Assembly: GCA_052400625.1 (NCBI GenBank)
Contig: JBQTGH010000002.1
DNA length: 64,000 nucleotides
Direction: 5' to 3' (one strand)
Origin: Thermophagus sp052400625
GTDB lineage: Bacteria > Bacteroidota > Bacteroidia > Bacteroidales > Marinilabiliaceae
Shown piece by piece: positions 1 through 9,169 of the stretch. Numbering within the stretch: position 1 is the first letter of the stretch; every line of letters starts with the position of its first letter. A model generated the notes under the pieces. It was given only the letters and a program-made list of their open reading frames with translations. It was not told the DNA's origin and did not search any database. The position numbers and the translations under genes are program-made.

Positions 1-795
1 AGCATAGTAAACTATTCTTCTCAGAACGAAGGGATACTTTTTCCTGGTCTGGTAGCCAGTAAGATTTATCGTTTGATCAAGCAGGATATTATCCTCTCCG
101 TCCAGAAGCTCGTCACCATCAACAATTTCAAATTTGAGGCGAGACTTCTGTCGGATAACAAAATAGGAGCCAATCGTATTGATTGTATACAACCTTGCAA
201 GGTCATAATATCCCTTGTCAAAAATGTAGAACGCATATGGCTCATACGGAATCTTATCCATCGCATTCACATCGTGAACTTTTGCTTCCGTGATATGAAT
301 GTAAGTTGGTATCTGGGTTACAACGTCAAACAACGTGTGAACTTTGATACCACCCTTGTTTTTTCTGAAGTATGCCCACTTGAACAAGCTCAAACAAAGG
401 TCTATCGTGGTGGAATCGAAGGCATAGTACTTTCCATGCAATTCGAACGGCCTGTTAATTCGCTTGCTTTGAGCAATATTGATCATGTGAAAGGCAAACT
501 CTTCAAAGATCTTGTAGTCCCGGTTTACATTCGCATAGGAGAGATTGCTCAGTTTAATATCTCCTTTGCCAAATCCGAGATGGTAACTCTTGTTTTTGAT
601 AGAATTAACGATACACGCAACCTCCCTGAGACTGTCACAGGAAGCCAATTGCCCATACATCATTACAAGCAATTGGTTCCAGCAGGTGAAAGTTTTCACC
701 CATTTATCTCCGTTATGTCGCTTGACAATCATATCAAAAACTCTTTTGGGCAGGAAGTCGATGAGTTGACTGAATATATATTTGCCACTATTCAT
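1..795 (-). CDS. IS4-family transposase, C-terminus cut by window edge
   Basis: This reading frame is open from ATG at 795 to the window start (265 residues) and continues outside. The N-terminus (MNSGKYIFSQLIDFLPKR) resembles the DUF4372 domain of Bacteroidota IS4-type transposases. The first catalytic Asp lies in YAFDSTTIDL and the second in FYIFDKGYYDL; the catalytic Glu would lie beyond the edge. It would cut and join the ends of its own element. Codon and motif conservation is good, so the copy may be intact, but I cannot see its end. The opposite strand also carries a long open frame with no family resemblance. Confidence 0.88.
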   Translation of the reverse strand, partial: MNSGKYIFSQLIDFLPKRVFDMIVKRHNGDKWVKTFTCWNQLLVMMYGQLASCDSLREVACIVNSIKNKSYHLGFGKGDIKLSNLSYANVNRDYKIFEEFAFHMINIAQSKRINRPFELHGKYYAFDSTTIDLCLSLFKWAYFRKNKGGIKVHTLFDVVTQIPTYIHITEAKVHDVNAMDKIPYEPYAFYIFDKGYYDLARLYTINTIGSYFVIRQKSRLKFEIVDGDELLDGEDNILLDQTINLTGYQTRKKYPFVLRRIVYYA

Positions 796-898
796 ATTTA
801 CCTGATTTATTTACAGGCAGTAAAGATGGAAAATGAATTCAAATCGACACGTGACTTTTCTGCTTATAATAAACTACATATTAACAACTTAAAAAGGT

Positions 899-931
899 TC
901 TATAAAAAATCTTTTGGACACTCGTGATAGA
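899..931. repeat. possible terminal repeat of the IS4 element
   Basis: About 100 bases upstream of the transposase ATG, the minus strand reads ACGAGTGTCCAAAAGATTTT. This resembles the CTAGTGTCCGAAAG-type ends I associate with Bacteroidota IS4 elements. The partner end is outside the window, so the call rests on resemblance alone. Confidence 0.3.
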
Positions 932-1073
932 CAGTTGTACAAACATAAAATTTTCTGCCGATAATTGCATCGGCAAGGAACCACCGAAGGCGATTATTGT
1001 ACCGATGGTTGTAGAAATGTTACGGCGCCATACATTTCGTTTTCAGACTCATCTTCAACCCCATTGAGGGGTT

Positions 1074-1931
1074 TCAGATGAGGGTTGAACTGTGGAGTCT
1101 ATGATTATTGTATTTTTCATAAAACAAAGTTAAGCACTGCTCTAAATCATTCATCGACCAGAATTTATATCGGTTTAGTTTTTTTGAAAGAATGGCATGA
1201 AAACTGTCAATATGCCCATTTCCCTGTGGCATATAGGGATGAGTAAAGACCTGTGTTAACTTGTTTTCTTCAAAAAACTTTCGAATAGATCCGGCAATGA
1301 ATCTTAAATCATTGTCATTTCTGATTTCAATATCTATCTGCCTGTTGAGGCAATTGTAAGGCTGCAGGTGGTTTTCAATAATATCTACCCAAAGCTCTTT
1401 TACCATTGATTTTTTTATGCTGTAAGCGGTCTTGCGTCCCAGTAATACCCTGGTAAAAGTATCTATCACGGTTAATATGAATGCATGTCTTTTGAACTCT
1501 TCAACCCAGACAAGCTTTATATCCATTTCCAATACCTGCAATGGCCCTTGAGGTATGACCCGACGATATTTTACAAACGGGCGTGGTTGTCGACTATGTT
1601 TTTCCTTAAGTAGCATATTTTCTTTCATTAACCGGTAAACTTTTTTATGATTGATTTGATAGCCAAGTATCATTAAAGCGTAGGTCATCTTGCGATAGCC
1701 ATAATTTGTATCCGGATCTTCAGATATGGCGTTAATATCGTTTACAACCTCTTCATTGGGGACTTCCAAATGTTTAGAACCATCAATCTTTAAAGTCTTT
1801 CTCGATGGTTTCCGTCCTTGTTTGCCAGACTTGTTCCGATAATAAAGCTGATGCTTTGTGATTCCGGCAATTTCCAATGCCAGGTCTCGCTTTAAGCCTT
1901 GGTAGATATACCTGGTTACAATCTCCTTTTT
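1074..1931 (-). pseudogene. IS3 orfB, DDE integrase domain with Glu-to-Asp change
   Basis: This is the -1 frame product of the IS3 element. It begins inside the orfA tail (KKEIVTRYIYQGLKRDLALE) and runs through an rve integrase domain. The first Asp is in LEMDIKLVW and the second in IRNDNDLRF. The third acidic residue, Glu in the usual HIESFH, is Asp here (HIDSFHAIL), which normally weakens or kills DDE transposases. The frame stops shortly after NNHRLHSST, earlier than most family members, so the C-terminus may be lost as well. With the broken orfA this copy is almost certainly dead. Confidence 0.8.
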
Positions 1932-2230
1932 TTCTCCAAGGCTTGTTTCTTTTTTAGCAATTCTCCTTTCAGCTTATTCTCAAGCTCTTTTTCGGCTAGC
2001 AATTGCTTAAGGGCTAAATTTTCCTTTTCAAGTTCACGAATCCGTTTTAAATGCTGAGGGGTCATGCCGTGATTAAAGCCTTCTTCGCCCATCTCATCAT
2101 ACTTCCTCTTCCTGCAGTAGTACGAGGCAGGGTACACTCCGTGCTTTTCTTATGTAGAGGTTACTCCATGAATACTTGTTTCTTTAATTATAGCAAGCTT
2201 CTCTTCTTTGCTAAATGTTCTTTTTTTCAT
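1916..2230 (-). pseudogene. IS3 orfA with internal stop codon
   Basis: The frame starts at ATG 2230 (MKKRTFSKEEKLAIIKE) and has a TAA at codon 27, between VTST and EKHGVYPASYY, where the family has a sense codon (probably Leu). The rest stays in frame to 1916 and ends in a Leu/Glu/Lys-rich coiled coil typical of the OrfA leucine zipper. OrfA normally supplies helix-turn-helix binding to the IS ends. Near its end an A7-GG run (1925-1933) would allow the -1 ribosomal slip into orfB. The internal stop should abolish both OrfA and the OrfAB fusion unless translation restarts at the GTG at 2137. Confidence 0.85.
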
Positions 2231-2336
2231 CGTGGTAAAGTTATAGTTTTTGTTCTATAACTTTGTCCGATGATTTACGGGGCTATTACAATAGATATAA
2301 GTGGAAATAAATAGAAATAGGTTGTGCATGGGATTC

Positions 2337-2375
2337 ACCGCCTCCTCTGCGCCTTGGCGTCTCTGCGTTTGAAGA
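2337..2375. repeat. short CTCTGCG..CTCTGCG direct repeat of a dispersed type
   Basis: The sequence CTCTGCGCCTTGGCGTCTCTGCG contains an internal direct repeat and resembles short dispersed repeats I recall from several Bacteroidota and cyanobacterial genomes. It is seen once in this window, so its repeat status is inferred from memory of the pattern only. Confidence 0.25.
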
Positions 2376-2411
2376 GATTATGAGGCGCCCCTATTGTGGC
2401 ACATTTTGAAC

Positions 2412-2570
2412 CGTAATAGCCATGGGGTCAATATCACTGGAATATCTAAGTATGACATTATTGGCGAAGAAACAATCGCTGATGCAATACTCTACCGACT
2501 GGTAAATTCTCCCCATCGAATCGATCTATACGATTCCTCTTTGAGGAGAGATATTTTGAATCCTGAATAA
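2412..2570 (+). pseudogene. IS21 istB C-terminal remnant
   Basis: A short open stretch ending at TAA 2568-2570 encodes YDIIGEETIADAILYRLV and then HRIDL, the C-terminal signature of the IstB helper ATPase of IS21 elements (family pattern: IADAIxDRLVHxxHRIxL). No Walker motifs or istA sequence are present, so only about 50 residues of the gene remain. The flanks share the 11-mer TGGCACATTTT at about 2398 and 2614. This looks like a deletion scar between two IS3 copies. Confidence 0.7.
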
Positions 2571-2660
2571 ACTTTTTGTACTATTGTAACATTTCTCAGA
2601 TTGGCACATTTTAATCAAATTCACAGGCACAGTCTGATCGAAATAGCCATCCGGGGAAGG

Positions 2661-3322
2661 CTACACTTCCACCGGAATATATGTTATCTCCATTGCCCAT
2701 ATTTGATTGGGTTTCTCAATTTTTACATCCCGTAATAAATATGGATAAATCGTATGATCTTTCCCTTTATGTGCTTTACATGTATTTAATCGTGGCCAAA
2801 TTACATGTAAATCCATAATTCGATACAACCTACAAATACGCTTGGGATTCACTTTATGTCCTGCCTCCCGTAAATGCTTAACCATTCGAGACACCCCATA
2901 AAATGGTGTCTTTGTGAATTGTTTGTCTATCAGCTACATTATTATATGAACTATTCTTGCGGAGAACATAGTAGCAGCTGCAGCGGCAAATATTCAAAAG
3001 GCGACACTGATGCTTTATGCTTAATTCATGCGTCTTGCCACCTTTGTTTTACGCTCGCTGGTGGCTATTTCCCCAATACTTTTTTTAAAAGTCGACCTGA
3101 CCTACCTTTTTATAGAGCTCTTTTTTCTTTCTCAAAATCGTCTTTGGCGACTCCTCTCTCAAATACATGCCTAGCTTTGCTGAGAAATTGGCTCTTCCAT
3201 GTAGATATTTGATTTGGATGAAGGTCATATTTTTTGCCTATTTCCTGAATCGTCTCTCTTTTGAAATGCCTCAAGAACAACTTTTGTTTCAAATCCCGAA
3301 CTGTAATTTTCCGCTTCTTCAT
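2661..3322 (-). pseudogene. second IS3-family transposase remnant (orfA and 5' part of orfB)
   Basis: orfA is recognisable from ATG 3322 (MKKRKITVRDLKQKLFLRHF, then a helix-turn-helix with KKYDLHPNQISTWK) and goes out of frame near 3110. In another frame the orfA tail continues (ELYKKVGQVDF) into a stop. orfB resumes as LSIKHQCRLLNICRCSCYY and continues to NQIWAMEITYIPVEV at 2661, where the first catalytic Asp should be in a TDITYIP-type motif but is Glu. The integrase core beyond it is gone, replaced by the istB scar. The element is multiply frameshifted and truncated. Confidence 0.8.
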
Positions 3323-3493
3323 AACAACAAGTTTACAAAAATTTCTAATGGTACTTGCTGTCTAAATTTGGGGGATAATTATATTTATAAAAAGATATTT
3401 CAGATTTATTTCCTTCAAAATATTTTTCGTTGTTACCACTCTGTCATTTTGATATTGATTTTTGAGAAAACTCCAGTCATCTCCTAAAACCAT
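3323..3493. other. gap between IS remnants and PUL, nothing recognised
   Basis: A 171-base AT-rich stretch lies downstream of the sugar kinase stop. I see no reading frame, strong hairpin or T-tract that would make a clear terminator. Confidence 0.5.
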
Positions 3494-4420
3494 TTATTTG
3501 CCCAACTTTACCCATATGCGATCATCCATGAGTTGTGAACTGCCAATGATTTGCGCCTTATCATTTAAATCTGATTTTTCTATAACTATTTTAAAATTCA
3601 TTGACCTGAATACTGATTTCATAGAAGGTTCAAAAAGATGAAAAGCTTTTGAGATGTTGCCCCCTATAACCAAAACCTCAGCCTCAAATTTTTTCAACCA
3701 AGGAGCGAGCAAACTTGCAAGTCCTTCGCCAAATTCCAAAAAAACTTTTTTCGCATTGGTATTATTGTTTTTCGCTTCCAAGGCAACTTCTTTTGCTCCT
3801 TTAACTTTAACTCCTGCCAAGGCATGAAATGCATTCACAATTCCTCGAGTTGAAAAATAATCGTCAGCGACAGATTCCTTGTAGGGTAAATTCCAAACAA
3901 AACCATCTTTTGGTACATTAGCTCCTTTAAAAATAGGAATTCCATCTTCAATAAAACCAGATCCTAGGCCTGTTCCAATTGTTAATGAAACAGACCTCTT
4001 TTTATTGATTGCTTTACCAATCCTAGCTTCACCAATAGCAAACGCCACAGCATCATTAATAAATCGAACATTGATATTCTCCGGGATTCCCAGAAATTCT
4101 TTAATGGCTCCACCAATATTAAGTCCATAAGTATTTTCGTACTTATGAGTTTCTCCATTAAAAAGAGATATACCATTTACATAATCAAATGGACCAGGCA
4201 TTGCAAAACCAACACCTTTTAGATTGTTCCATCCAACTGCTTCTATCGTTTTCAAAATTGCTTCACTCCATGTACGAATAATTACGTTGGATGAAGCATG
4301 ATTATCAACATTTTTTTGGAAAAAAGAACCCGGTATTATTTTTTGTGTGTTTAAATCAACCGCGGCACAGCTAATATGACTGCCGCCTATGTCAACTCCT
4401 ATTGAGATATTTTTTTTCAT
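3494..4420 (-). CDS. ROK-family sugar kinase, probable mannokinase/fructokinase
   Basis: The 308-residue cytoplasmic protein has the ROK fold. The phosphate-1 loop is IGVDIGGSH (residues 7-15), the catalytic Asp is in FINDAVAFAIGEA (Asp123), and the phosphate-2 loop is TIGTGLGSGF (147-156). The usual zinc-binding CxCGxxGCxE motif is missing and the corresponding stretch reads DGFVWNLPYKES, so this is a zinc-less ROK branch. It follows the phosphomannose isomerase with 9 bases between them and is the last gene of the mannan locus. From that context it probably converts mannose released from mannan to mannose-6-phosphate, though glucose or fructose are also possible substrates. Confidence 0.82.
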   Translation of the reverse strand: MKKNISIGVDIGGSHISCAAVDLNTQKIIPGSFFQKNVDNHASSNVIIRTWSEAILKTIEAVGWNNLKGVGFAMPGPFDYVNGISLFNGETHKYENTYGLNIGGAIKEFLGIPENINVRFINDAVAFAIGEARIGKAINKKRSVSLTIGTGLGSGFIEDGIPIFKGANVPKDGFVWNLPYKESVADDYFSTRGIVNAFHALAGVKVKGAKEVALEAKNNNTNAKKVFLEFGEGLASLLAPWLKKFEAEVLVIGGNISKAFHLFEPSMKSVFRSMNFKIVIEKSDLNDKAQIIGSSQLMDDRIWVKLGK

Positions 4421-4429
4421 AAATTCTTA

Positions 4430-6256
4430 TTAAAATCTAACATATGCCTTAATTGTGGCGATGGTCTTTCCTTTGCTAGTTCCAAAGGGAGATATTTTGA
4501 ATGATTTAACTGCTGCAGGGATAATAAAAGTTTCTGCATATCTCACAATGAAGGGTTCGAAAAGAGAGTCAGGGCTTTCTACAACAGCTTCACTTCCTTC
4601 TATTAACATCATTACATTAACACTGCCGTTTCCGTTATGAAGAACGGGTTTGGAAAACCAATGTCGTCTTGTCTCAATAAATTCACATCTATGTAATCCT
4701 GTTTTTTCTTCTACCCAACCGTCGCCTTTGCTTACAATTTCAATTTTATTGATTAATTCTTCTTCCACAAATCGTTTTCTTCTCTCATTTTTTATCACAT
4801 TTCGTGCATGTTTTATATTTATTGGTCGGGGTTTACCGTCAAGACCAAGCCTTCCCCAGTCCCACATTTTAAAAGTGAAAATATATGGTGTAGAACTTAT
4901 TTCCAGGACCATTGCATCTTTCCCCGAACAGTGAATGGTTCCTGCAGGAATAAGAAAATGGTCGTGCTTTTTGGCAGGGAACTTATTTACATATTTTTCA
5001 GCATCAAATGAATTTCCATGAAGTTGAGCATTTTCCAACTCATCAAACATTTCTTTTACATCTGTGTCGTCTTTAAGTCCCAAATAAACAGAACCATTTT
5101 CTCCGGCATCAAGTAAATAGTAACTTTCATCCTGAGTATAATGCATTCCAAAGTTTTCCTGTATGTAGGTGGTGTCGGGATGTACCTGCAGACTGAGATT
5201 GCCTCCCCCCATTGTATCTAAAAAGTCGAATCTTATTGGAAATTCTTTTCCAAACCTGGCTTCAACAGCATCCCCCAATAATGCGACACTTTCGAAAAAA
5301 ACTACATCAATCGAAGGAAGTTCAATAAAATGGTTGTTAATTTTAAATAAGATGCTGTTTTCTTCAGGTATACAGTTAAAGCACCATGCATGGTTTGGGG
5401 CATCTTCGTTTTCAATAGCTAAATTTTTTTCCATCCAATGGCCTCCCCAAGGTCCGGGATCAAAAAAGGGGACAACGCTGAACGGTTGATGAGCAGCTTT
5501 TTCGAGCCCTTTTTTAATCAAGTCCATTTTAACTAATTTGGGATCATTGGCCTTATTGGTATCAAGCAAATAACCACATTTAAAAAACCACTCTTTTTTG
5601 TGTTTATCACAAACTCTCCAATCAACGAAAAATCCTCTTTTGTATTGATGGTTAAACGATTCGTTGCTGTTTTTTACACCTAAACCATTGATCTTCCCCC
5701 GCCTCATTCTTTTTTGGATTTCCCATCTTGCCATATCAGCATATATACGCATGTCAGGGGTTTGCATGAACAGTGATGCACCTGGTCCACATACAACGAT
5801 TGGCTTGGATGGATCATCAATTCTTTCTTCAAATTTCTTTAACTTATTTATATCAATAAAATCCTCCATATTGAGATGAGTAATAATCCCGAAAATTTCA
5901 TCGTCTGTTACATCTTTCTGGGTTATATTTCTTATCTCTTTTTCGGATTTAAAAAAATCTTCTGTCTTGAAGAATAATGCATTATCCTTGAACGCTTGTT
6001 GAATCTCCTCAATAAAAACCCCTTGATAGCAATCTATCGTAATTGTTTTCTTTTGCCCATCGAGGCAAAAGTCTGCAATCTCTTTCCACCCGCTTTTTGT
6101 TTCCCCCGAAATTTCAATAAAAGGAAATTTATTAAACTTATTTTTTTTTAGATTTAAATTTTCCATTTTTTCAATATGTTTTTTCCAATTTTTTATTTTG
6201 CTAAATCCACAAATATCTATTTTTTCAATTGTCTTAAGAGTTATAAGGACACCCAT
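4430..6256 (-). CDS. manA: class I mannose-6-phosphate isomerase with long N-terminal extension
   Basis: The protein has 608 residues, against about 320-400 for most class I enzymes. The C-terminal part (about 260-605) carries GGGNLSLQVHPD (residues 350-361), whose Gln and His are zinc ligands, and PAGTIHCSGKDAMVLEIS (437-454). It should interconvert mannose-6-phosphate and fructose-6-phosphate. Residues about 150-250 (VVCGPGASLF, then IYADMARWEIQKRMRR) resemble nucleoside or uridine kinases but show no obvious P-loop; residues 1-150 are unassigned. Long forms of this kind occur in Bacteroidota. The gene and the adjacent ROK kinase look more AT-rich and Lys/Asn-rich than the upstream PUL genes, which suggests a separate origin. 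The annotated ATG at 6256 is the best start I see. Confidence 0.82.
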   Translation of the reverse strand: MGVLITLKTIEKIDICGFSKIKNWKKHIEKMENLNLKKNKFNKFPFIEISGETKSGWKEIADFCLDGQKKTITIDCYQGVFIEEIQQAFKDNALFFKTEDFFKSEKEIRNITQKDVTDDEIFGIITHLNMEDFIDINKLKKFEERIDDPSKPIVVCGPGASLFMQTPDMRIYADMARWEIQKRMRRGKINGLGVKNSNESFNHQYKRGFFVDWRVCDKHKKEWFFKCGYLLDTNKANDPKLVKMDLIKKGLEKAAHQPFSVVPFFDPGPWGGHWMEKNLAIENEDAPNHAWCFNCIPEENSILFKINNHFIELPSIDVVFFESVALLGDAVEARFGKEFPIRFDFLDTMGGGNLSLQVHPDTTYIQENFGMHYTQDESYYLLDAGENGSVYLGLKDDTDVKEMFDELENAQLHGNSFDAEKYVNKFPAKKHDHFLIPAGTIHCSGKDAMVLEISSTPYIFTFKMWDWGRLGLDGKPRPINIKHARNVIKNERRKRFVEEELINKIEIVSKGDGWVEEKTGLHRCEFIETRRHWFSKPVLHNGNGSVNVMMLIEGSEAVVESPDSLFEPFIVRYAETFIIPAAVKSFKISPFGTSKGKTIATIKAYVRF

Positions 6257-6539
6257 TCAATTCAATAAGAAATTGATTCGTTTTTTCGGCGTTAAATATG
6301 GTTGTGTTTATTAGTATGATTGAATATTGTAGAATAAGAATTTTCCAGAAAAAAGTAGGTTATATTTTAAAAATCATCATGCAGTAATATTTATAGCACA
6401 ATTGTTTGTGAATTTTTTTCTTGAAAAATTTCCTTGTCTTATAAAATAGTATTTTCATATTTAAGAGTTTGTAGCATTAGCTGTGAGGCATTTTATTAAT
6501 AGGCTTTTCTGTATCAACAAGGTGAACGAATGATTATTG

Positions 6540-8885
6540 TTAGTCTTTGAGATTAATATTTGGTTCTTTCCCCATTTCCAAAACCAAATGGCCTCCACTA
6601 ATGACTTTTTGGAATGGGATTTTAAGTTTATCATGCTTATCTCCATTGATATAAAGTTTCTGAATATAAGGAGTAGACTCAGAGTTTCCTTTGGAAATTA
6701 TGGTAAAATTATTTCCGCTGTAATAATCTTGATTTAGTTTAATGATAATCTTATCGAAAAGCGGACTTCCAATTTGAAACTGTGGATTGATTTCGGTCAA
6801 TCCTTTAATATCAAAAAGTCCCATCGCTGACATTACATACCAGGCACCTAACTGACCTTGATCTTCATCCTGGCCAAAACCATACCCATGCATTGGCTCA
6901 ACACCATAAAATTCATCACATATAGTTCTCACCCACTTCTGGGAAAGATATGGTTTCCCGGAAAAATTGAATAGCCAAGAGATATGTAGATTGGGTTGAT
7001 TCCCATGATTATACAAAGCTTTCAGGCCGGAAAAAGCATCCACCTCTGTGCCACCTCCAAATATATTTTTTCTTGAATGTATGAAAATGGAATCCAGACG
7101 ATTATTAAAGGTTTCGGTTCCCATAAGGCCAATCAAGTCTTCAATATCGTGAGGAACATAAAATGTATATTGAACTGCATTGCCCTCCTGAAATCCAATC
7201 CAGGGTTCAAGTGGATCAAACTCCTCAATAAATTGCCCTTCCATATTCCGGGGCCGTATCAGGTTTTTGTCAGGATCGTACAATTTTTCCCATCCTTTTG
7301 AAAGCTTCATTAGTTTTTCAAAATCACTTTTTTTATTTAGCTGCTTTGCAAATTGCGCAACCGCATAGCTGCTATAAGAATACTCAAGTGTATGTGACGC
7401 TGCAAATCCGGAACCTTCAGGGGTGGTCATAAATGGCAAATCTTCCGAATAAGGAACATACCCTCTATTGACGAATTGTTTGACATCCATTTTACCAGCT
7501 CCTTCAATTCTTTTTTCCCAACCAATTTCGTTCTTCAAAGCTGCTTCGTAAGCAGTCTGAATGTCAAAATCTCTGATGCCGCAATTATAGGCTGAAGCAA
7601 TGGCCAGACTCACAAAATTGGTTCCTACACCGGACACATATTTGCTGTTTGCAATTCCATCACCAAGCCATCCGGTCTCTTTATATACCAACAACTGACT
7701 TTGAATCCAGTCTGCATAGTATTCAGGATAAGCCAATGCCCACAATTGTGTCAGATTCCAGAAACCACCCCAAATAGCATCTGTATTGTAATGGTTGTGG
7801 ATCAATTCTCCATTTTCATTTTTCGCTATAAAACCTACTTCACCATTGTTCATCGGGTAAGACCCATTAACATCATTGGCAAGGCCTCTACCTAGTAGAG
7901 CATGGTATAATCCGGTATAAAATTTCACCTTATCCTTCCGGGTACCTCCTTCAACTTTAATTCTGCCCAAATAATCATTCCACGTATTAAGAGCCATAGA
8001 TTTTACGGTGTCAAAATCCTTGTCACCCGCTTCACCATAAAAATTCTCCTTTGCATTATCCACTGAAGTATATGAAAGTCCTATTTTTAGATTAATCTCC
8101 TCATTCTCTGTGGTGACATAATTCAATACTGCGCAAGCCCCTTTCCCTCTAATTACATTATTTGAGAAAACTTCACCATTTCTAAAAAAAGTATTAAAGG
8201 AATCTGCTGATTTATCAAGCTTTGCAAAAAAATACATTTTCACTTCAGCCCTCGGTTGATACTTCTTCACATATTCGGGTTTGGTAATCACAAAACCTTC
8301 TACCGTATTGCCATCTATGATTTTAATATAAGAATCCTGCACCTCACCACTTTCACCCAATCGATTTCCGATATCAAAAATAACTTTGGACTTTTGAGAA
8401 GAAGGAAATGTAAATCTTTGAAAACCAACTCGCTTGGTGGCGGTCAATTCTACGTTTACATCATAGTCTTTCAAAACTACAGAATAATACCCTGCTGTTG
8501 CATACTCGTCCTGCTTATCAAACCGTGATCTATATCCCTTATCAGGATTATCCAACAGTCCCGGACTCGTTTTTAGCTCTCCTACCATCGGTTGAATCAT
8601 AACACCTCCGATCTGAAACTCATGAAAACAGGCAAACCCTTCTATTGAATTGTGCCTTCCGTCATATCCGACGGCTTCCCACCCCTGTTCATTTCCATAA
8701 CTCCCGTTGGTAGAGGGCCCTAACTTCGCCATTCCAAAGGGGACAGCACCGGGGGTATAAAAAAACCATCTGCTGTGAACAGTTCCAATGCCTGGGTCTA
8801 CATAATCAGTTAATTTTTCGGTGGAGCAAGAACTTAATTGCAGCCCCATTGCTATCACCAAAAAAAGTATAATTCTTTTTCTCAT
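6540..8885 (-). CDS. GH92 exo-alpha-mannosidase lipoprotein
   Basis: I place the start at ATG 8885 (MRKRIILFLVIAMGLQLSSC); the in-frame TTG at 8906 would spoil the signal peptide. The lipobox LSSC predicts a lipoprotein of the periplasm or cell surface. The body matches GH92: an N-terminal beta-sandwich beginning YVDPGIGT, the segment FQEGNAVQYTFYVPHD with the predicted catalytic acid, and GYGFGQDEDQGQLGAWYVMS near residue 667, which holds the paired Asp/Glu of the general-base site. GH92 enzymes are calcium-dependent inverting exo-alpha-mannosidases that trim alpha-1,2, 1,3 or 1,6 linkages. Within this locus it would debranch mannan or finish off oligosaccharides produced by GH76. Confidence 0.95.
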   Translation of the reverse strand: MRKRIILFLVIAMGLQLSSCSTEKLTDYVDPGIGTVHSRWFFYTPGAVPFGMAKLGPSTNGSYGNEQGWEAVGYDGRHNSIEGFACFHEFQIGGVMIQPMVGELKTSPGLLDNPDKGYRSRFDKQDEYATAGYYSVVLKDYDVNVELTATKRVGFQRFTFPSSQKSKVIFDIGNRLGESGEVQDSYIKIIDGNTVEGFVITKPEYVKKYQPRAEVKMYFFAKLDKSADSFNTFFRNGEVFSNNVIRGKGACAVLNYVTTENEEINLKIGLSYTSVDNAKENFYGEAGDKDFDTVKSMALNTWNDYLGRIKVEGGTRKDKVKFYTGLYHALLGRGLANDVNGSYPMNNGEVGFIAKNENGELIHNHYNTDAIWGGFWNLTQLWALAYPEYYADWIQSQLLVYKETGWLGDGIANSKYVSGVGTNFVSLAIASAYNCGIRDFDIQTAYEAALKNEIGWEKRIEGAGKMDVKQFVNRGYVPYSEDLPFMTTPEGSGFAASHTLEYSYSSYAVAQFAKQLNKKSDFEKLMKLSKGWEKLYDPDKNLIRPRNMEGQFIEEFDPLEPWIGFQEGNAVQYTFYVPHDIEDLIGLMGTETFNNRLDSIFIHSRKNIFGGGTEVDAFSGLKALYNHGNQPNLHISWLFNFSGKPYLSQKWVRTICDEFYGVEPMHGYGFGQDEDQGQLGAWYVMSAMGLFDIKGLTEINPQFQIGSPLFDKIIIKLNQDYYSGNNFTIISKGNSESTPYIQKLYINGDKHDKLKIPFQKVISGGHLVLEMGKEPNINLKD

Positions 8886-9169
8886 TTTCTTAATTTTAAT
8901 AATCAATATTATTTAGCATTTTTCCCTGGTTCAGATGCCAGTTACAGGGCGGTCATCATTATCTTTAAAAATTATCAAATCATTGTCCATGATCATTATT
9001 CCGTTTCATTTTATGAAAGTCCAAAATTCATTAATTCATTCCATTCATGCGACGCGTTCAGCAAAGGACTATATTGAATTCAAGCTGTCTATCACAGAAG
9101 AACCAAAGAGTAAAAATATCTTTATAGACCAACCCCCTTGTGCCGCCAGAATTTCAGTCTGAAAAATTA
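8886..9169. other. intergenic gap between GH76 and GH92
   Basis: This 284-base AT-rich gap inside the PUL contains, on the minus strand, ATGAAACGGAATAATGATCA, loosely similar to the distal arm of the leader hairpins at 11651-11790 and 17728-17832 but with an insertion. I find no clear promoter box. Confidence 0.3.

Larger units (their letters stand above)
1074..2290 (-). mobile_element. IS3-family (IS150-like) element, decayed
   Basis: Two transposase frames, orfA then orfB, lie in the order and phase normal for IS3 elements, joined by an A7 slippery run at 1927-1933. The region upstream of orfA (to about 2290) contains a CATCGGACA sequence of the sort found at IS3 left ends. I could not identify a convincing matching right-end inverted repeat near 980-1073. 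A stop in orfA and a changed catalytic residue in orfB indicate that the copy is inactive. Confidence 0.75.

Noticed and set aside
73..927. Long open frame on the plus strand over the IS4 transposase
   Set aside because: The minus strand of the same region encodes a recognisable transposase with catalytic motifs; the plus-strand frame shows no family resemblance.
957..974. Small palindrome GCCGAT-AATTGC-ATCGGC beside the IS elements
   Set aside because: The arms are only 6 bp and no gene or T-tract is associated; it is within what chance would give.
1062..1075. 14-base identity CATTGAGGGGTTTC shared with 20046-20059, possibly a direct repeat bounding the PUL island
   Set aside because: In a 64-kb window several 14-base coincidences are expected by chance, and the flanks beyond it do not match.
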